Source of the DNA: Lysinibacillus sp. B2A1
Lineage (GTDB): Bacteria; Bacillota; Bacilli; Bacillales_A; Planococcaceae
Direction of reading: 5' to 3'
DNA length: 64,000 bases
NCBI GenBank assembly: GCA_002973635.1
Contig: CP027224.1
Location: 1,312,501 to 1,376,500, forward strand
The position numbers were made by a program, and so were the translations under genes. A model generated the notes under the pieces. That model made no database searches and was not told where the DNA came from. It was given only the letters and a program-made list of their open reading frames with translations. Positions 1-10,648 of this stretch are shown piece by piece (position 1 is the first letter of the stretch; each line of letters opens with the position of its first letter).

Positions 1-1079
1 CTGATGAGGCAGTGAAAGTAGCGAAGGAACTTGGCTCTAATGTAACGGTAGTCAAGGCGCAAATTCATGCAGGTGGACGTGGTAAAGCAGGTGGTGTAAA
101 AATCGCTAAAAACCTTGACGAGGTGCGTACGTACGCAAAGGAATTACTAGGTAAAATTTTAGTGACTCATCAAACAGGTCCTGAAGGAAAAGAAGTAAAA
201 CGCTTATATATTGAAGAGGGTTCTGATATTCAAAAAGAGTACTATTTAAGTTTAGTATTAGACCGCGCAACATCCCGTGTTACAATGATGGGATCGGAAG
301 AAGGCGGTATGGATATTGAAGAAGTAGCGGAAACAAATCCGGAAAAAATCTTCAAGGAAGTAGTAGATCCTGTTGTTGGATTAACAAGTTTCCAAGCACG
401 TCGTATGGCGTTTAATATGAATATTCCAGCAAACCTGGTAGGGAAAGCTGTTAAATTAATGTTAGGTTTATATCAAGCATTTATCGACAAAGATGCATCA
501 ATTGTTGAAATCAATCCGCTTGTTGTTACTGGACAAGGCGATGTAGTGGCACTAGATGCTAAATTCAATTTTGATGCCAATGCATTATATCGTCATAAAG
601 ATATTGTCGAATTGCGCGACTTTGATGAAGAGGATGCAAAGGAAATCGAAGCATCCAAATATGACCTTAGCTATATTTCACTAGATGGCAACATTGGCTG
701 CATGGTTAATGGTGCGGGTCTTGCTATGGCTACAATGGACACAATTAGCTATTACGGCGGAAGCCCCGCTAACTTCCTTGATGTAGGTGGCGGTGCAACA
801 GCTGAAAAAGTAACAGAGGCTTTCAAAATTATCCTTTCTGATCCACATGTAAAAGGTATTTTCGTAAACATTTTTGGCGGAATTATGAAATGTAACATTA
901 TTGCTGAAGGTGTGGTAACAGCTGCTAAAGAAATTGGCTTAGCTGTGCCGTTGGTTGTACGTTTAGAAGGTACAAATGTAGAACTTGGAAAAGAAATTTT
1001 AAATGCATCTGGTTTAAACATCGTTGCAGCGGATTCGATGGCTGACGGTGCACAAAAAATTGTGGGACTAGTAGGCTAA
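1..1079 (+). CDS. sucC: Succinyl-CoA ligase (ADP-forming) beta subunit, 5'-truncated by window edge
   Basis: Beta subunit of the TCA-cycle enzyme that converts succinyl-CoA to succinate with formation of ATP; it pairs with SucD encoded 17 bases downstream. The open frame runs from the window edge (first whole codon at base 3), so the true start lies outside; about 358 codons of an enzyme usually near 386 are visible. The ATP-grasp part shows the glycine-rich loop [10 protein letters not shown] near the start and EINPLV for metal binding. The C-terminal CoA-ligase-like domain has [11 protein letters not shown] and [10 protein letters not shown]. The GTG at 12 is internal, because the homologous reading [11 protein letters not shown] continues upstream of it. 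Confidence 0.97.
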   Translation, partial: DEAVKVAKELGSNVTVVKAQIHAGGRGKAGGVKIAKNLDEVRTYAKELLGKILVTHQTGPEGKEVKRLYIEEGSDIQKEYYLSLVLDRATSRVTMMGSEEGGMDIEEVAETNPEKIFKEVVDPVVGLTSFQARRMAFNMNIPANLVGKAVKLMLGLYQAFIDKDASIVEINPLVVTGQGDVVALDAKFNFDANALYRHKDIVELRDFDEEDAKEIEASKYDLSYISLDGNIGCMVNGAGLAMATMDTISYYGGSPANFLDVGGGATAEKVTEAFKIILSDPHVKGIFVNIFGGIMKCNIIAEGVVTAAKEIGLAVPLVVRLEGTNVELGKEILNASGLNIVAADSMADGAQKIVGLVG

Positions 1080-1096
1080 GGAAGGCAGGGAGAATA

Positions 1097-1999
1097 ATGG
1101 CTGTATTTATTAATAAAGATACGAAGGTAATTGTACAAGGGATTACAGGCGAAACGGCGCTTTTCCATACAAAACAAATGCTTGAGTACGGTACTAAAAT
1201 CGTAGCAGGTGTAACACCTGGTAAAGGTGGTCTTGAAATTGAGGGAGTACCTGTATTTAATACAGTAGCAGAAGCAGTAGCTGCAACAGGTGCAACTACA
1301 TCAGTTATTTATGTGCCAGCTCCATTTGCAGCAGATGCAATTCTAGAAGCTGTAGATGCTGAATTAGAATTAACAATCTGTATAACAGAACATATACCTG
1401 TCCTTGATATGGTAAAGGTTAAACGTTATATGGAAGGTAAAAAAACCCGCCTAGTAGGACCAAACTGTCCAGGTGTTATTACAGCAGATGAATGTAAAAT
1501 TGGTATCATGCCTGGCTATATTCATACAAAAGGACATGTAGGGGTGGTTTCTCGCTCTGGAACATTAACATATGAGGCAGTTCATCAATTAACACAAGAG
1601 GGTATTGGTCAAACTACGGCTGTAGGTATTGGTGGAGACCCTGTCAATGGTACAAACTTTATCGATGTATTAGAAGCTTTCAATAATGACCCAGAGACAT
1701 ATGCAGTTGTTATGATTGGGGAAATCGGTGGTACTGCAGAAGAGGAAGCTGCTGAATGGATTAAAGCAAATATGACGAAACCTGTCATTGGCTTTATCGG
1801 TGGACAAACTGCACCTCCAGGAAAACGTATGGGCCATGCTGGTGCCATTATTTCTGGTGGTAAAGGAACAGCCGCTGAAAAAATTAAGGCTATGAATGCA
1901 GCTGGTATTGAAGTAGCTGAAACACCATCTGTCATTGGTGAAACGCTTATTAAAGTAATAAAAGAAAAAGGGCTATACGAAAAGTGTAAAACCCATTAA
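1097..1999 (+). CDS. sucD: Succinyl-CoA ligase (ADP-forming) alpha subunit
   Basis: Alpha subunit of succinyl-CoA synthetase; it binds CoA in an N-terminal Rossmann domain and carries the histidine that is transiently phosphorylated. The 300-residue length is normal. The phosphohistidine motif [10 protein letters not shown] is present, with His at about residue 247, and the conserved block GPNCPGVI lies mid-protein. The ATG at 1097 is preceded by a GGCAGGGAG-type ribosome-binding site. It forms a two-gene operon with sucC and is followed at once by a strong intrinsic terminator. Confidence 0.98.
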   Translation: MAVFINKDTKVIVQGITGETALFHTKQMLEYGTKIVAGVTPGKGGLEIEGVPVFNTVAEAVAATGATTSVIYVPAPFAADAILEAVDAELELTICITEHIPVLDMVKVKRYMEGKKTRLVGPNCPGVITADECKIGIMPGYIHTKGHVGVVSRSGTLTYEAVHQLTQEGIGQTTAVGIGGDPVNGTNFIDVLEAFNNDPETYAVVMIGEIGGTAEEEAAEWIKANMTKPVIGFIGGQTAPPGKRMGHAGAIISGGKGTAAEKIKAMNAAGIEVAETPSVIGETLIKVIKEKGLYEKCKTH

Positions 2000-2005
2000 A
2001 ATGGA

Positions 2006-2036
2006 AGATGTAGCACATTGTGGCTACATCTTTTTC
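2006..2036 (+). terminator. Intrinsic terminator of sucCD
   Basis: Perfect 9-bp inverted repeat AGATGTAGC / GCTACATCT with an 8-base loop, followed by a T-rich tract, starting 7 bases after the sucD stop codon. Confidence 0.9.
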
Positions 2037-2186
2037 TTTACTTTAAATGGACAAAAATTAAGTACTTTTCCTGCTTGCCCGATATAAAAGTGCCAGCCTA
2101 ACTAGTAGTTATATTTTTATTGATTATGTGATGAAAATTATGATTGCGGTCATTTATCTTTCTTCTATTTAAAAGGAGGTTTTTAA

Positions 2187-3083
2187 ATGATTTTTTCAGT
2201 TGATACACAAAGATTACTAGCTTTGCATTATATTTACCCGTTACCACTTCAAAAACTTCAACAATTACTGTCTCCAGTAGATTTATTAAGTTATTTTGAA
2301 GAAGCAGCCCCCAATGAGATTGCAAATGCATTGCAAGTATCATCGCACAAAGCCTTGCAAATTTCTCGAAATTTTCGACAAATTATGACATGGTCGTTTG
2401 AAGAGGCCTATGAACGTTCCCATATTTTCCCCATACCTTTTCATCATCCTTATTATCCAGCGCAATTATTTGAAATCTCCAGTCCACCTACTGTATTGTA
2501 TGTGAAAGGTCAGTATTTGCAATTAATGAAAGGAAAACAAATAGCTATAATAGGCTCTAGAAAGGCTACAGCTTATACAAAAACCGCAATGGACTTAATT
2601 GTCCCACCTCTCGTTGAACACGGGTATACGGTAGTGAGTGGGCTTGCAAGAGGTGCAGATACAATGGCTCATGAGGCAACTATAAAAGTTGGTGGGCAGA
2701 CAATTGCAGTGCTTGGTCACGGTTTTAACTATATATACCCTAAGGAGAATAAAGCTCTAGCAGAGAGTATAGCGGAGCATCATTTATTAGTCACGGAGTA
2801 CCCACCTTACATGAAACCTGAGAAATGGCATTTTCCAATGCGAAACCGTATCATTAGCGGTTTATCACAAGCATTAGTTGTCACAGAAGCCTCATTAAGA
2901 AGTGGAACACTTATTACGACGGAATGTGCGCTAGAGCAAGGAAAAGATGTGTTTGTTGTGCCAGGTCCAATTGATGCTGAGCAATCAAAAGGGACAAATA
3001 GGTTACTGGTAGAAGGAGCTATTCCAGTATGTAATGGTCATGAAATCGTTGCATCCCTTGCACTCTTTTCTAACAAAAATTGA
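2187..3083 (+). CDS. dprA: DNA processing protein DprA (Smf)
   Basis: DprA binds incoming single-stranded DNA during natural transformation and loads RecA on it; it is also found in bacteria not known to be competent. The 298 residues contain the Rossmann-fold DprA core: IGSRKATAYT, VSGLARGADTMAHEA, GHGFNYIYPKEN and RNRIISGLSQALVVTEA. The N-terminal ~70 residues are helical and SAM-like. AAAGGAGGT lies 8 bases before the ATG. dprA followed by topA, trmFO, xerC, hslVU and codY is the conserved Bacilli order. Confidence 0.96.
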   Translation: MIFSVDTQRLLALHYIYPLPLQKLQQLLSPVDLLSYFEEAAPNEIANALQVSSHKALQISRNFRQIMTWSFEEAYERSHIFPIPFHHPYYPAQLFEISSPPTVLYVKGQYLQLMKGKQIAIIGSRKATAYTKTAMDLIVPPLVEHGYTVVSGLARGADTMAHEATIKVGGQTIAVLGHGFNYIYPKENKALAESIAEHHLLVTEYPPYMKPEKWHFPMRNRIISGLSQALVVTEASLRSGTLITTECALEQGKDVFVVPGPIDAEQSKGTNRLLVEGAIPVCNGHEIVASLALFSNKN

Positions 3084-3174
3084 AAAAAAGTTGCATTATC
3101 TTAAAATCTGTTATACATTTTGCAACAGGTAACTTAAAAAATTAGCAATAGACCTCGCTAAGGGGGAGACATAG

Positions 3175-5253
3175 ATGGCGGATTATTTAGTGATTGTAGA
3201 ATCACCAGCAAAAGCAAAAACAATTGAACGGTATTTAGGAAAAAAATATAAAGTAAAAGCGTCAATCGGGCATGTTCGGGACTTACCACGTAGCCAGATG
3301 GGCGTTAGTGCTGAAAATAACTTTGAGCCTAAATATATTACTATTCGCGGTAAAGGACCTGTTTTACAGGAATTAAAATCTGCGGCAAAAAAAGTGAAGA
3401 AAGTTTATCTAGCGGCCGATCCAGACCGTGAGGGAGAAGCGATTGCTTGGCACCTTGCGACTGCGTTAAATATTGATATTCATTCAGATTGTCGTGTTGT
3501 GTTTAACGAAATAACAAAAGATGCAATTCTAGAATCTTTTAAAAATCCACGTCCAATTAATATGGATCTAGTAGATGCACAGCAAACAAGACGTATATTG
3601 GACAGACTTGTTGGCTATAACATTAGTCCAATTCTTTGGAAAAAGGTTAAAAAGGGATTATCAGCAGGACGTGTACAATCTGTAGCATTGCGCATGATTA
3701 TTGACCGTGAAAATGAAATTAAAAACTTCCAACCTGAAGAGTATTGGACAATTGAGGGCTCTTTTGAGAAAGGCAAAAAAACGTTTGATGCACTTTACTA
3801 TGGTAATGGTAAAGACAAAATTAAATTAACCAATGAAGAACAAGTAAAGGCTGTTTTAAAAGATGTAAAGGGTACAGATTTTACTGTTGCCAATGTTTCT
3901 AAAAAAGAACGTAAACGAAATGCAGCACCAGCCTTTACAACTTCCTCTTTACAGCAAGAAGCGGCACGTAAGTTAAATTTCCGTGCGAAGAAGACCATGA
4001 TGCTAGCGCAACAATTATATGAAGGAATTGATATTGGTAAAAAAGAGGGAACAGTTGGTTTAATTACCTATATGCGTACCGATTCAACTCGTATTTCTGA
4101 TACTGCAAAAACGGAAGCGAATGCATACATTGAATCGAAATATGGCAAAGAATACATCTCAACAGAAACGAAGCAGGCAAAAAAAGCATCAAATGCACAG
4201 GATGCCCATGAGGCGATTCGTCCAACTAGCACGATGCGATCTCCAGAGGAATTAAAAGCAGTACTTAGCCGTGATCAATTACGCTTATATCGTTTAATTT
4301 GGGAGCGCTTTATCGCAAGCCAGATGGCACCAGCTATACTTGATACAGTTGCGGTAGATCTTCAAAATGGTGATGTTTTATTCCGTGCAAACGGCTCACA
4401 AGTTAAATTTGCAGGCTTTATGAAGCTATATATTGAGGGTACTGATGATCAAACAGAGGAAACAACCAAGCTTCTACCTGAAATGGAAGTTGGCGATCAA
4501 GTAAAATCTCTTGAAATCGAGCCAAAGCAACATTTTACTCAGCCACCACCACGTTATTCAGAGGCGCGTCTTGTAAAAACAATGGAAGAGCTAGGTATAG
4601 GGCGCCCGTCCACATATGCACCGACCCTCGATACAATTCAGCGCCGTGGCTATGTCGTGTTAGATGCTAAGCGATTTATGCCAACAGAGCTAGGAGAAAT
4701 CGTACACCAACTCGTACTAGAATTTTTCCCTGATATCATAAACATCGAATTCACAGCACAAATGGAGCAAGATTTAGATGATATTGAAGAAGGTAGTCGC
4801 CAATGGAAAAATGTTGTAGAAGAGTTTTATAAAGACTTTGAGGTTCATGTAAAATATGCAGATGAGGCGATGGAAAAGGTCGTTATAAAAGATGAGCCAG
4901 CTGGCGAGGATTGTGAGCTTTGTGGATCGCCAATGGTATTTAAGTTAGGACGATATGGGAAATTTATGGCTTGTTCAAACTTCCCAGATTGTCGTAATAC
5001 AAAAGCGATTATGAAGCCGATTGGTGTAAAATGCCCTGCGTGTGAAACTGGCGAGATCGTAGAACGTAAAAGTAAAACAAAGCGTTTATTCTATGGCTGT
5101 AATCAGTACCCTGAATGTGAATTTGTTTCATGGGACAAGCCAATTAGTAGACCATGTCCAAAATGTAGTGCATTATTAGTAGAGAAAAAAATTAAAAAAG
5201 GTGTACAAATTCAGTGTACAAAATGTGACTATGAAGAAGCACCAACTCAATGA
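3175..5253 (+). CDS. topA: DNA topoisomerase I (type IA)
   Basis: Relaxes negatively supercoiled DNA by cutting one strand through a 5'-phosphotyrosine. The 692-residue length matches Bacilli TopA. The TOPRIM domain starts at the N-terminus ([15 protein letters not shown]) and contains [12 protein letters not shown] near residue 82. The active-site tyrosine is in [11 protein letters not shown] (Tyr at about residue 299). Three C-terminal Cys4 zinc-ribbon modules follow, opening with CELC, CPAC and CPKC. GGGGGAG precedes the ATG. A possible weak promoter (TTGCAT at 3091, TATACA at 3112, 15-base spacer) lies in the dprA-topA gap, so transcription may restart here. Confidence 0.98.
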   Translation: MADYLVIVESPAKAKTIERYLGKKYKVKASIGHVRDLPRSQMGVSAENNFEPKYITIRGKGPVLQELKSAAKKVKKVYLAADPDREGEAIAWHLATALNIDIHSDCRVVFNEITKDAILESFKNPRPINMDLVDAQQTRRILDRLVGYNISPILWKKVKKGLSAGRVQSVALRMIIDRENEIKNFQPEEYWTIEGSFEKGKKTFDALYYGNGKDKIKLTNEEQVKAVLKDVKGTDFTVANVSKKERKRNAAPAFTTSSLQQEAARKLNFRAKKTMMLAQQLYEGIDIGKKEGTVGLITYMRTDSTRISDTAKTEANAYIESKYGKEYISTETKQAKKASNAQDAHEAIRPTSTMRSPEELKAVLSRDQLRLYRLIWERFIASQMAPAILDTVAVDLQNGDVLFRANGSQVKFAGFMKLYIEGTDDQTEETTKLLPEMEVGDQVKSLEIEPKQHFTQPPPRYSEARLVKTMEELGIGRPSTYAPTLDTIQRRGYVVLDAKRFMPTELGEIVHQLVLEFFPDIINIEFTAQMEQDLDDIEEGSRQWKNVVEEFYKDFEVHVKYADEAMEKVVIKDEPAGEDCELCGSPMVFKLGRYGKFMACSNFPDCRNTKAIMKPIGVKCPACETGEIVERKSKTKRLFYGCNQYPECEFVSWDKPISRPCPKCSALLVEKKIKKGVQIQCTKCDYEEAPTQ

Positions 5254-5271
5254 TAGAAAGATGGTAAGAAC

Positions 5272-6585
5272 ATGACGGAACAAGTAGTAAATGTAATAGG
5301 TGCAGGTCTTGCAGGAAGTGAAGCTGCTTGGCAAATTGCCAAACGTGGTGTGAAAGTTAAACTTTATGAAATGCGTCCCGTAAAGCAAACACCAGCTCAC
5401 CATACTGATAAATTTGCAGAGCTTGTATGTTCGAATTCTTTGCGTGCGAATGGTTTAACAAATGCTGTAGGCGTTATTAAAGAAGAAATGCGTATGCTAG
5501 ATTCAGTTATCTTAAAGGCAGCAGACCAATGCTCAGTACCTGCTGGAGGTGCATTAGCAGTAGACCGTCACGAATTTGCTGGATATGTGACAGAGACTGT
5601 AAAAAATCATCCGCTTGTAGAGGTTATCAATGAAGAGGTCACAGAAATTCCTGAAGGTATAACAGTTATTGCAACAGGCCCTTTAACATCAAAAGCCTTA
5701 GCTGAAAAAATTCAAGGTTTAACAGGGTTAGATTATCTATATTTTTATGATGCGGCTGCCCCAATCATCGAAAAAGATAGTATAGATATGGATAAAGTAT
5801 ATTTAAAATCCCGTTATGATAAAGGGGAAGCAGCCTATTTAAACTGTCCTATGACAAAGGAAGAGTTTGATCGTTTCCGCCTAGCATTAATTGAAGCAGA
5901 AGTTGTACCATTGAAAGAATTTGAAAAGGAAATTTACTTTGAGGGCTGTATGCCAATTGAAGTAATGGCAGCTCGCGGAGAGAAAACAATGTTATTTGGA
6001 CCGATGAAACCAGTAGGTCTTGAAGATCCAAAGACAGGAAAGCGTCCATATGCTGTTGTCCAATTACGCCAAGACGATGCTGCGGGTACTCTTTATAATA
6101 TTGTTGGTTTCCAAACGCATTTAAAATGGGGACCACAGAAAGAAGTACTGCAGCTAATCCCTGGATTAGAAAATGTGGAAATCGTTCGTTATGGTGTGAT
6201 GCATAGAAATACCTTTATTAATTCACCAAAAGTATTAGAGAAAACCTATCAACTTCGTGAACAAAAGAATATTTTCTTTGCTGGTCAAATGACAGGTGTT
6301 GAAGGGTATGTTGAGTCAGCTGGAAGCGGACTAATTGCTGGAATTAATGCAGCCCGTTTAGCATTGGGACAAGAACTAATTATTTTCCCATTCGAAACGG
6401 CATTAGGCAGTATGGCGCGTTATATAACAGAAGCGCAATCGAAAAACTTCCAGCCAATGAATGTTAACTTTGGTATTTTCCCTGAATTACCACCGGGTCG
6501 TCGTTCCAAACCAGAGCGTGCTGAGATGCATGCTAACCGTGCAATAATCACAATTCGTAATTTTGTGAATTCACAAACAATTTAA
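5272..6585 (+). CDS. trmFO: Methylenetetrahydrofolate-tRNA-(uracil-5-)-methyltransferase TrmFO
   Basis: FAD- and methylene-THF-dependent enzyme that makes 5-methyluridine at position 54 in the T-loop of tRNA in most Gram-positive bacteria (formerly gid). The 437-residue protein opens with the FAD dinucleotide fold [13 protein letters not shown]; conserved blocks [10 protein letters not shown] and [13 protein letters not shown] are visible. It starts 18 bases after the topA stop with a weak AAGATGG-type site and is probably co-transcribed with topA. An intrinsic terminator follows. Confidence 0.97.
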   Translation: MTEQVVNVIGAGLAGSEAAWQIAKRGVKVKLYEMRPVKQTPAHHTDKFAELVCSNSLRANGLTNAVGVIKEEMRMLDSVILKAADQCSVPAGGALAVDRHEFAGYVTETVKNHPLVEVINEEVTEIPEGITVIATGPLTSKALAEKIQGLTGLDYLYFYDAAAPIIEKDSIDMDKVYLKSRYDKGEAAYLNCPMTKEEFDRFRLALIEAEVVPLKEFEKEIYFEGCMPIEVMAARGEKTMLFGPMKPVGLEDPKTGKRPYAVVQLRQDDAAGTLYNIVGFQTHLKWGPQKEVLQLIPGLENVEIVRYGVMHRNTFINSPKVLEKTYQLREQKNIFFAGQMTGVEGYVESAGSGLIAGINAARLALGQELIIFPFETALGSMARYITEAQSKNFQPMNVNFGIFPELPPGRRSKPERAEMHANRAIITIRNFVNSQTI

Positions 6586-6592
6586 TTGCAAT

Positions 6593-6634
6593 AAGCCTCT
6601 AATAGTTGTTATACTCTTAGAGGCTTTTGTTTTT
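6593..6634 (+). terminator. Intrinsic terminator after trmFO
   Basis: AAGCCTCTAA pairs with TTAGAGGCTT across a 14-base loop and runs directly into a T-rich tail. Confidence 0.9.
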
Positions 6635-6680
6635 TGTAGACAAAATGCTGATTTACACGTATTTTATTATTTTGTATGGA

Positions 6681-6695
6681 GATTTTCTCAAAATA
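6681..6695 (+). promoter_or_regulatory. Candidate CodY-binding box upstream of xerC-hslVU-codY
   Basis: GATTTTCTCAAAATA matches the published CodY consensus AATTTTCWGAAAATT at 12 of 15 positions. It lies about 150 bases upstream of the first gene of the operon that ends in codY. A perfect 12-base palindrome, GATAAGCTTATC, lies at 6769-6780 between the box and xerC. Binding and autoregulation are inferred; in an AT-rich intergenic region a 3-mismatch match can occur by chance. Confidence 0.35.
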
Positions 6696-6846
6696 TAACC
6701 ATTTTCACTTGCTATATTATGTAGATAGGTATAGTGTCAGTATGTATGTTTATTAACGATACGGTACTGATAAGCTTATCCATTTAAATTGTAAGTGTTC
6801 GTCATTTGAGAAGATTATTAATAAATCATTGGTGGTGAATCTTTTC

Positions 6847-7746
6847 ATGTTAGTTTCGTCCCAAGATGCACTTGAACAGTTCATGCTTTACATCCAGGTA
6901 GAAAAGAACTTCTCTGTTCATACGGTGCGAGAATATGAATCAGACCTACTAGATTTTTTAACCTTTTTACAGGCAGAGGGCGTTAATGATTTAGCTAGTG
7001 TTGAGTATATACATGCACGTCTTTATGTAACAAAGTTGTATGATGAAAAAAGAGCAAGATCTTCAGTATCTAGAAAAATTTCTTCAATACGCTCCTTTTT
7101 TCGCTTTCTAAATAGACAGTACGGATTAGATGATGGAGCATTTCGTTCACTTTATCATCCGAAAAAAGAAGCACGCTTACCTAGTTTTTTCTACGAAGAG
7201 GAATTGATGCAGCTTTTTGAAGCAAATACTGGTGATGATTTGAAATCAATCAGAAATATAGCTATATTAGAGCTGTTATATGCGACAGGAATTCGTGTCA
7301 GTGAGCTTACTTCAATTCAAGTGAAGGATGTAGATTTTCATTATTCAATTATTCGAGTAATGGGAAAAGGACGAAAAGAGCGTATTATTCCATTCGGTCA
7401 ATTTGCGAGTTTAGCGATGCAGGATTACATAGAGCAAGCTCGTCCACGATTGATGAAAAAAACAAGTCATCAGCAATTGTTTGTCAACATGCGTGGTGGG
7501 GAACTTACTCCAAGAGGGGTACGTCATATTTTAACAGAAATGATTGACAAGGCCTCACTCCATACGAAAATATATCCTCATATGCTTCGTCATACTTTTG
7601 CTACACATTTATTGAATAATGGCGCAGATTTACGTACGGTGCAGGAATTATTAGGCCACGCACATTTATCTTCTACACAGGTTTACACACATGTAACGAA
7701 AGAGCATCTTCGTCAAACATATATGAATGCTCATCCAAGGGCATAA
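6847..7746 (+). CDS. xerC: Site-specific tyrosine recombinase XerC (CodV)
   Basis: Tyrosine recombinase that, with XerD, resolves chromosome dimers at dif. The 299 residues have the SAM-like N-terminal DNA-binding domain and a catalytic domain showing the full set: Arg in ATGIRVSEL, Lys in GKGRKERIIP, His/Arg in HMLRHTFATH, and LGHAHLSSTQVYTH ending in the nucleophilic Tyr. I chose the ATG at 6847 because GGTGGTG lies 9 bases upstream; an in-frame TTG at 6829 would place that site inside the gene. First gene of the xerC-hslV-hslU-codY operon, with hslV 21 bases downstream. Confidence 0.96.
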   Translation: MLVSSQDALEQFMLYIQVEKNFSVHTVREYESDLLDFLTFLQAEGVNDLASVEYIHARLYVTKLYDEKRARSSVSRKISSIRSFFRFLNRQYGLDDGAFRSLYHPKKEARLPSFFYEEELMQLFEANTGDDLKSIRNIAILELLYATGIRVSELTSIQVKDVDFHYSIIRVMGKGRKERIIPFGQFASLAMQDYIEQARPRLMKKTSHQQLFVNMRGGELTPRGVRHILTEMIDKASLHTKIYPHMLRHTFATHLLNNGADLRTVQELLGHAHLSSTQVYTHVTKEHLRQTYMNAHPRA

Positions 7747-7767
7747 TAGAGCTAAGGAGGAAGACGA

Positions 7768-8313
7768 ATGGGACAAATTCATGCGACAACGATATTTGCA
7801 GTTCATCATAACGGAGGCTGTGCAATGGCTGGTGATGGCCAAGTGACCTTAGGGAATGCAGTTGTGATGAAAGGTACAGCAAGGAAGGTCAGACGTCTGT
7901 TTAATGAACAGGTCCTTGCTGGTTTTGCTGGATCAGTTGCCGATGCCTTCACACTTTTTGAAATGTTTGAAGGAAAGTTAAATGAATACAATGGTAATTT
8001 ACAACGTGCAGCTGTAGAAGTTGCAAAGCAATGGCGTGGTGATAAAATGCTTCGTCAATTGGAGGCAATGCTTCTTGTAATGGATAAAAACACCCTTCTT
8101 CTTGTTTCTGGTACAGGAGAAGTTATTGAACCTGATGATGGTATATTAGCGATAGGTTCTGGTGGAAACTATGCATTATCTGCTGGCCGAGCGCTTAAAA
8201 AATATGCAGGTGAAACAATGTCTGCTCGTGAAATTGCCGAAGCAGCACTAGAAACGGCTGCTGAAATATGTGTATTTACGAATCATAATATTATCGTGGA
8301 GGCGCTGAGCTAA
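7768..8313 (+). CDS. hslV: HslV (ClpQ) ATP-dependent protease peptidase subunit
   Basis: Proteasome-beta-like peptidase that forms a two-ring chamber capped by HslU. The 181-residue length is typical. The N-terminus reads [14 protein letters not shown]: the HATTIF block carries the Thr-Thr that aligns with the N-terminal threonine nucleophile of proteobacterial HslV, preceded by six extra residues as in Bacillus. In B. subtilis the second residue is Ser, reported as the nucleophile; here it is Gly. GDGQVTLG and [14 protein letters not shown] are conserved. The AAGGAGG site and ATG are clear, and the stop overlaps the hslU start by one base. Confidence 0.97.
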   Translation: MGQIHATTIFAVHHNGGCAMAGDGQVTLGNAVVMKGTARKVRRLFNEQVLAGFAGSVADAFTLFEMFEGKLNEYNGNLQRAAVEVAKQWRGDKMLRQLEAMLLVMDKNTLLLVSGTGEVIEPDDGILAIGSGGNYALSAGRALKKYAGETMSAREIAEAALETAAEICVFTNHNIIVEALS

Positions 8314-9713
8314 TGACGCAAAATAATTTAACGCCAAGACAGATTACTGAGCATCTGGACCGTTATATCGTAGGACAAAATGAAGCAAAGCGAGCAGTTG
8401 CTATTGCCTTGCGTAATCGTTATCGTCGCTCGTTGTTAAATGATGACATGAAGGCTGAGGTTATTCCTAAAAATATCTTGATGATAGGGCCTACAGGTGT
8501 TGGAAAAACAGAAATTGCTAGAAGAATTGCAAAGTTAACGAATGCACCATTTGTCAAAGTGGAAGCAACAAAATTTACAGAGGTAGGCTATGTTGGACGT
8601 GACGTAGAGTCTATGGTACGTGATGTTGTAGAAGCTTCACATCGTCTAGTAAAAGAAGAGATGATGGAATCTGTGAAAGAGCAAGCGGAAGAATTAGCGA
8701 ATGAGGCAATCGTTAAATTATTGGTTCCCTCCTTGCGAAAAAAACAATCGATGCAAAATCCTTTCGAAATGCTATTTGGTGGTAAAGATCAGCAGTCAAC
8801 GGATGAAAACTCATCTGAGGAGACCGAAGTGCGTTCAAAGCGCGCACAAATCGCGATAGATTTACGTAATGGTAAATTAGAAAACGAGTGGATTACTGTT
8901 GAAGTAACAGAGCAAAATCCTTCTATTTTTGATGCATTACAAGGAACAGGTATGGATATGTCTGCTAATAGCGGTATGCAGGATATGTTATCTAGCTTGA
9001 TGCCTAAGAAAACGAAAAAACGCAGAGTCCAAGTGAAGGATGCACGACGCATTTTAACAATTGAAGAAGCGAACAAGCTCATTGATACAGATGAAGTTGC
9101 ACAAGAAGCAATAGTAAGGGCTGAGCAATCAGGCATTATCTTTATTGATGAGATCGATAAAATTGCTAGTAAGGAAAGTAACTCTTCTGCGAATGTATCA
9201 CGAGAAGGTGTACAACGTGATATTCTGCCAATCGTTGAGGGATCTACAGTTACAACGAAGTATGGCGCTGTAAAAACGGACTATATGCTTTTTGTTGCTG
9301 CAGGAGCATTCCATATGTCAAAGCCATCAGATTTAATTCCTGAACTACAGGGGCGTTTCCCAATTCGGGTAGAACTCGAAAAGTTAACGAAGCAAGATTT
9401 TGTCCGTATTTTGCAAGAGCCAGATCAATCGCTTATTTTGCAATATAAGGCATTGTTAGAAACAGAGGGTGTAGAGATTAACTTTACAGAAGATGCCATT
9501 GAACGTATTGCCGAAATTGCAACTGAGGTAAATCAAGAAACCGATAATATTGGAGCGAGACGTTTGCATACGATTTTAGAGCGCTTGCTAGAGGAATTAT
9601 CGTTTGAGGCATCAGAAATTGCACCTGCAAATATTCCAATCTCTGCTGCATATGTTGATCAAAAACTGGCGGGTATAGTAAAAAACAAAGATTTGTCACA
9701 GTTTATATTGTAA
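8313..9713 (+). CDS. hslU: HslU (ClpY) ATPase subunit of the HslUV protease
   Basis: AAA+ unfoldase that recognises, unfolds and threads substrates into HslV. The 466 residues show Walker [10 protein letters not shown] near residue 55, the pore-loop block [10 protein letters not shown], a Glu/Lys-rich I-domain insertion in the middle, Walker [10 protein letters not shown], and the sensor block [13 protein letters not shown] near the end. Start and hslV stop overlap (TAATG), implying translational coupling. The codY gene follows after 87 bases. Confidence 0.98.
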   Translation: MTQNNLTPRQITEHLDRYIVGQNEAKRAVAIALRNRYRRSLLNDDMKAEVIPKNILMIGPTGVGKTEIARRIAKLTNAPFVKVEATKFTEVGYVGRDVESMVRDVVEASHRLVKEEMMESVKEQAEELANEAIVKLLVPSLRKKQSMQNPFEMLFGGKDQQSTDENSSEETEVRSKRAQIAIDLRNGKLENEWITVEVTEQNPSIFDALQGTGMDMSANSGMQDMLSSLMPKKTKKRRVQVKDARRILTIEEANKLIDTDEVAQEAIVRAEQSGIIFIDEIDKIASKESNSSANVSREGVQRDILPIVEGSTVTTKYGAVKTDYMLFVAAGAFHMSKPSDLIPELQGRFPIRVELEKLTKQDFVRILQEPDQSLILQYKALLETEGVEINFTEDAIERIAEIATEVNQETDNIGARRLHTILERLLEELSFEASEIAPANIPISAAYVDQKLAGIVKNKDLSQFIL

Positions 9714-9800
9714 GATAAAGCTGAATAGTACCATTCAATTGTAAAAACCTTTAGAATAGTAAGAAAATACTCTTTGGACCATTTATAGGAGGAACATATA

Positions 9801-10580
9801 ATGAATTTATTAGAAAAAACGCGTAAAATTAACTCAATGCTCCAAGCATCTGCTGGTAAACCGGTAAACTTTAAGGAAATGGCTGATACGCTAGGAGATA
9901 TAATAGACAGTAATGTATATATTGTGAGCCGTAAAGGAAAGCTTTTAGGCATTTCCATCCATCAGCAAATTGAAAATGAGCGAATGAAGAAGATGTTTGA
10001 AGAGCGTCAATTCCCTGAGGAGTATACACATAGCTTGTTTACAATTTCAGAAACATCATCAAATCTTGATATTAATAACGAGCATACTGCTTTCCCAGTA
10101 GAAAACAAAGAGTTATTCCAAAATGCGCTAACAACTATTGTGCCAATCGTTGGTGGTGGAGAACGCCTAGGAACATTAATCCTTGCTCGTTTATCTGCAC
10201 AATTTGAGGATGATGATTTAATTTTAGCTGAGTATGGTGCAACAGTGGTTGGTATGGAAATATTACGTGAGAAATCTGAAGAAATTGAAGAAGAAGCTCG
10301 TAGCAGAGCTGTTGTGCAAATGGCGATTAATTCACTTTCTTACAGTGAGCTAGAAGCCATTGAACACATCTTCGAAGAACTTGATGGTAACGAAGGGTTA
10401 CTAGTAGCTTCGAAAATTGCAGACCGAGTGGGGATTACACGTTCAGTGATCGTAAATGCATTACGTAAACTAGAGTCTGCAGGTGTTATCGAATCGCGTT
10501 CTCTTGGGATGAAAGGTACTTATATTAAAGTGCTCAATGATAAGTTTTTAAATGCATTAGCAGAAATTAAAATGAAATAA
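9801..10580 (+). CDS. codY: GTP- and branched-chain-amino-acid-sensing repressor CodY
   Basis: Global regulator that represses stationary-phase, nitrogen and motility genes when GTP and branched-chain amino acids are abundant. Length is 259 residues, as in Bacillus. The N-terminal GAF-type ligand domain (residues ~1-155) is followed by a winged helix with the recognition segment [30 protein letters not shown] precedes the ATG. In B. subtilis CodY represses the fla/che operon, which starts about 800 bases downstream here. A strong terminator ends the operon. Confidence 0.98.
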   Translation: MNLLEKTRKINSMLQASAGKPVNFKEMADTLGDIIDSNVYIVSRKGKLLGISIHQQIENERMKKMFEERQFPEEYTHSLFTISETSSNLDINNEHTAFPVENKELFQNALTTIVPIVGGGERLGTLILARLSAQFEDDDLILAEYGATVVGMEILREKSEEIEEEARSRAVVQMAINSLSYSELEAIEHIFEELDGNEGLLVASKIADRVGITRSVIVNALRKLESAGVIESRSLGMKGTYIKVLNDKFLNALAEIKMK

Positions 10581-10613
10581 GTTAAATTTTCCTCGCGTTT
10601 AGGAACTACAGAA

Positions 10614-10648
10614 GGTATCTGGAAAAGTTTTTTCCGGATACCTTTTTT
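10614..10648 (+). terminator. Intrinsic terminator after codY
   Basis: GGTATCTGGAAAA pairs with TTTTCCGGATACC (one G-T pair) and is followed by six T residues. Confidence 0.93.

Noticed and set aside
8789..9136. Minus-strand open frame opposite hslU
   Set aside because: Composition and position are those of an antisense shadow of a conserved gene; no start context.
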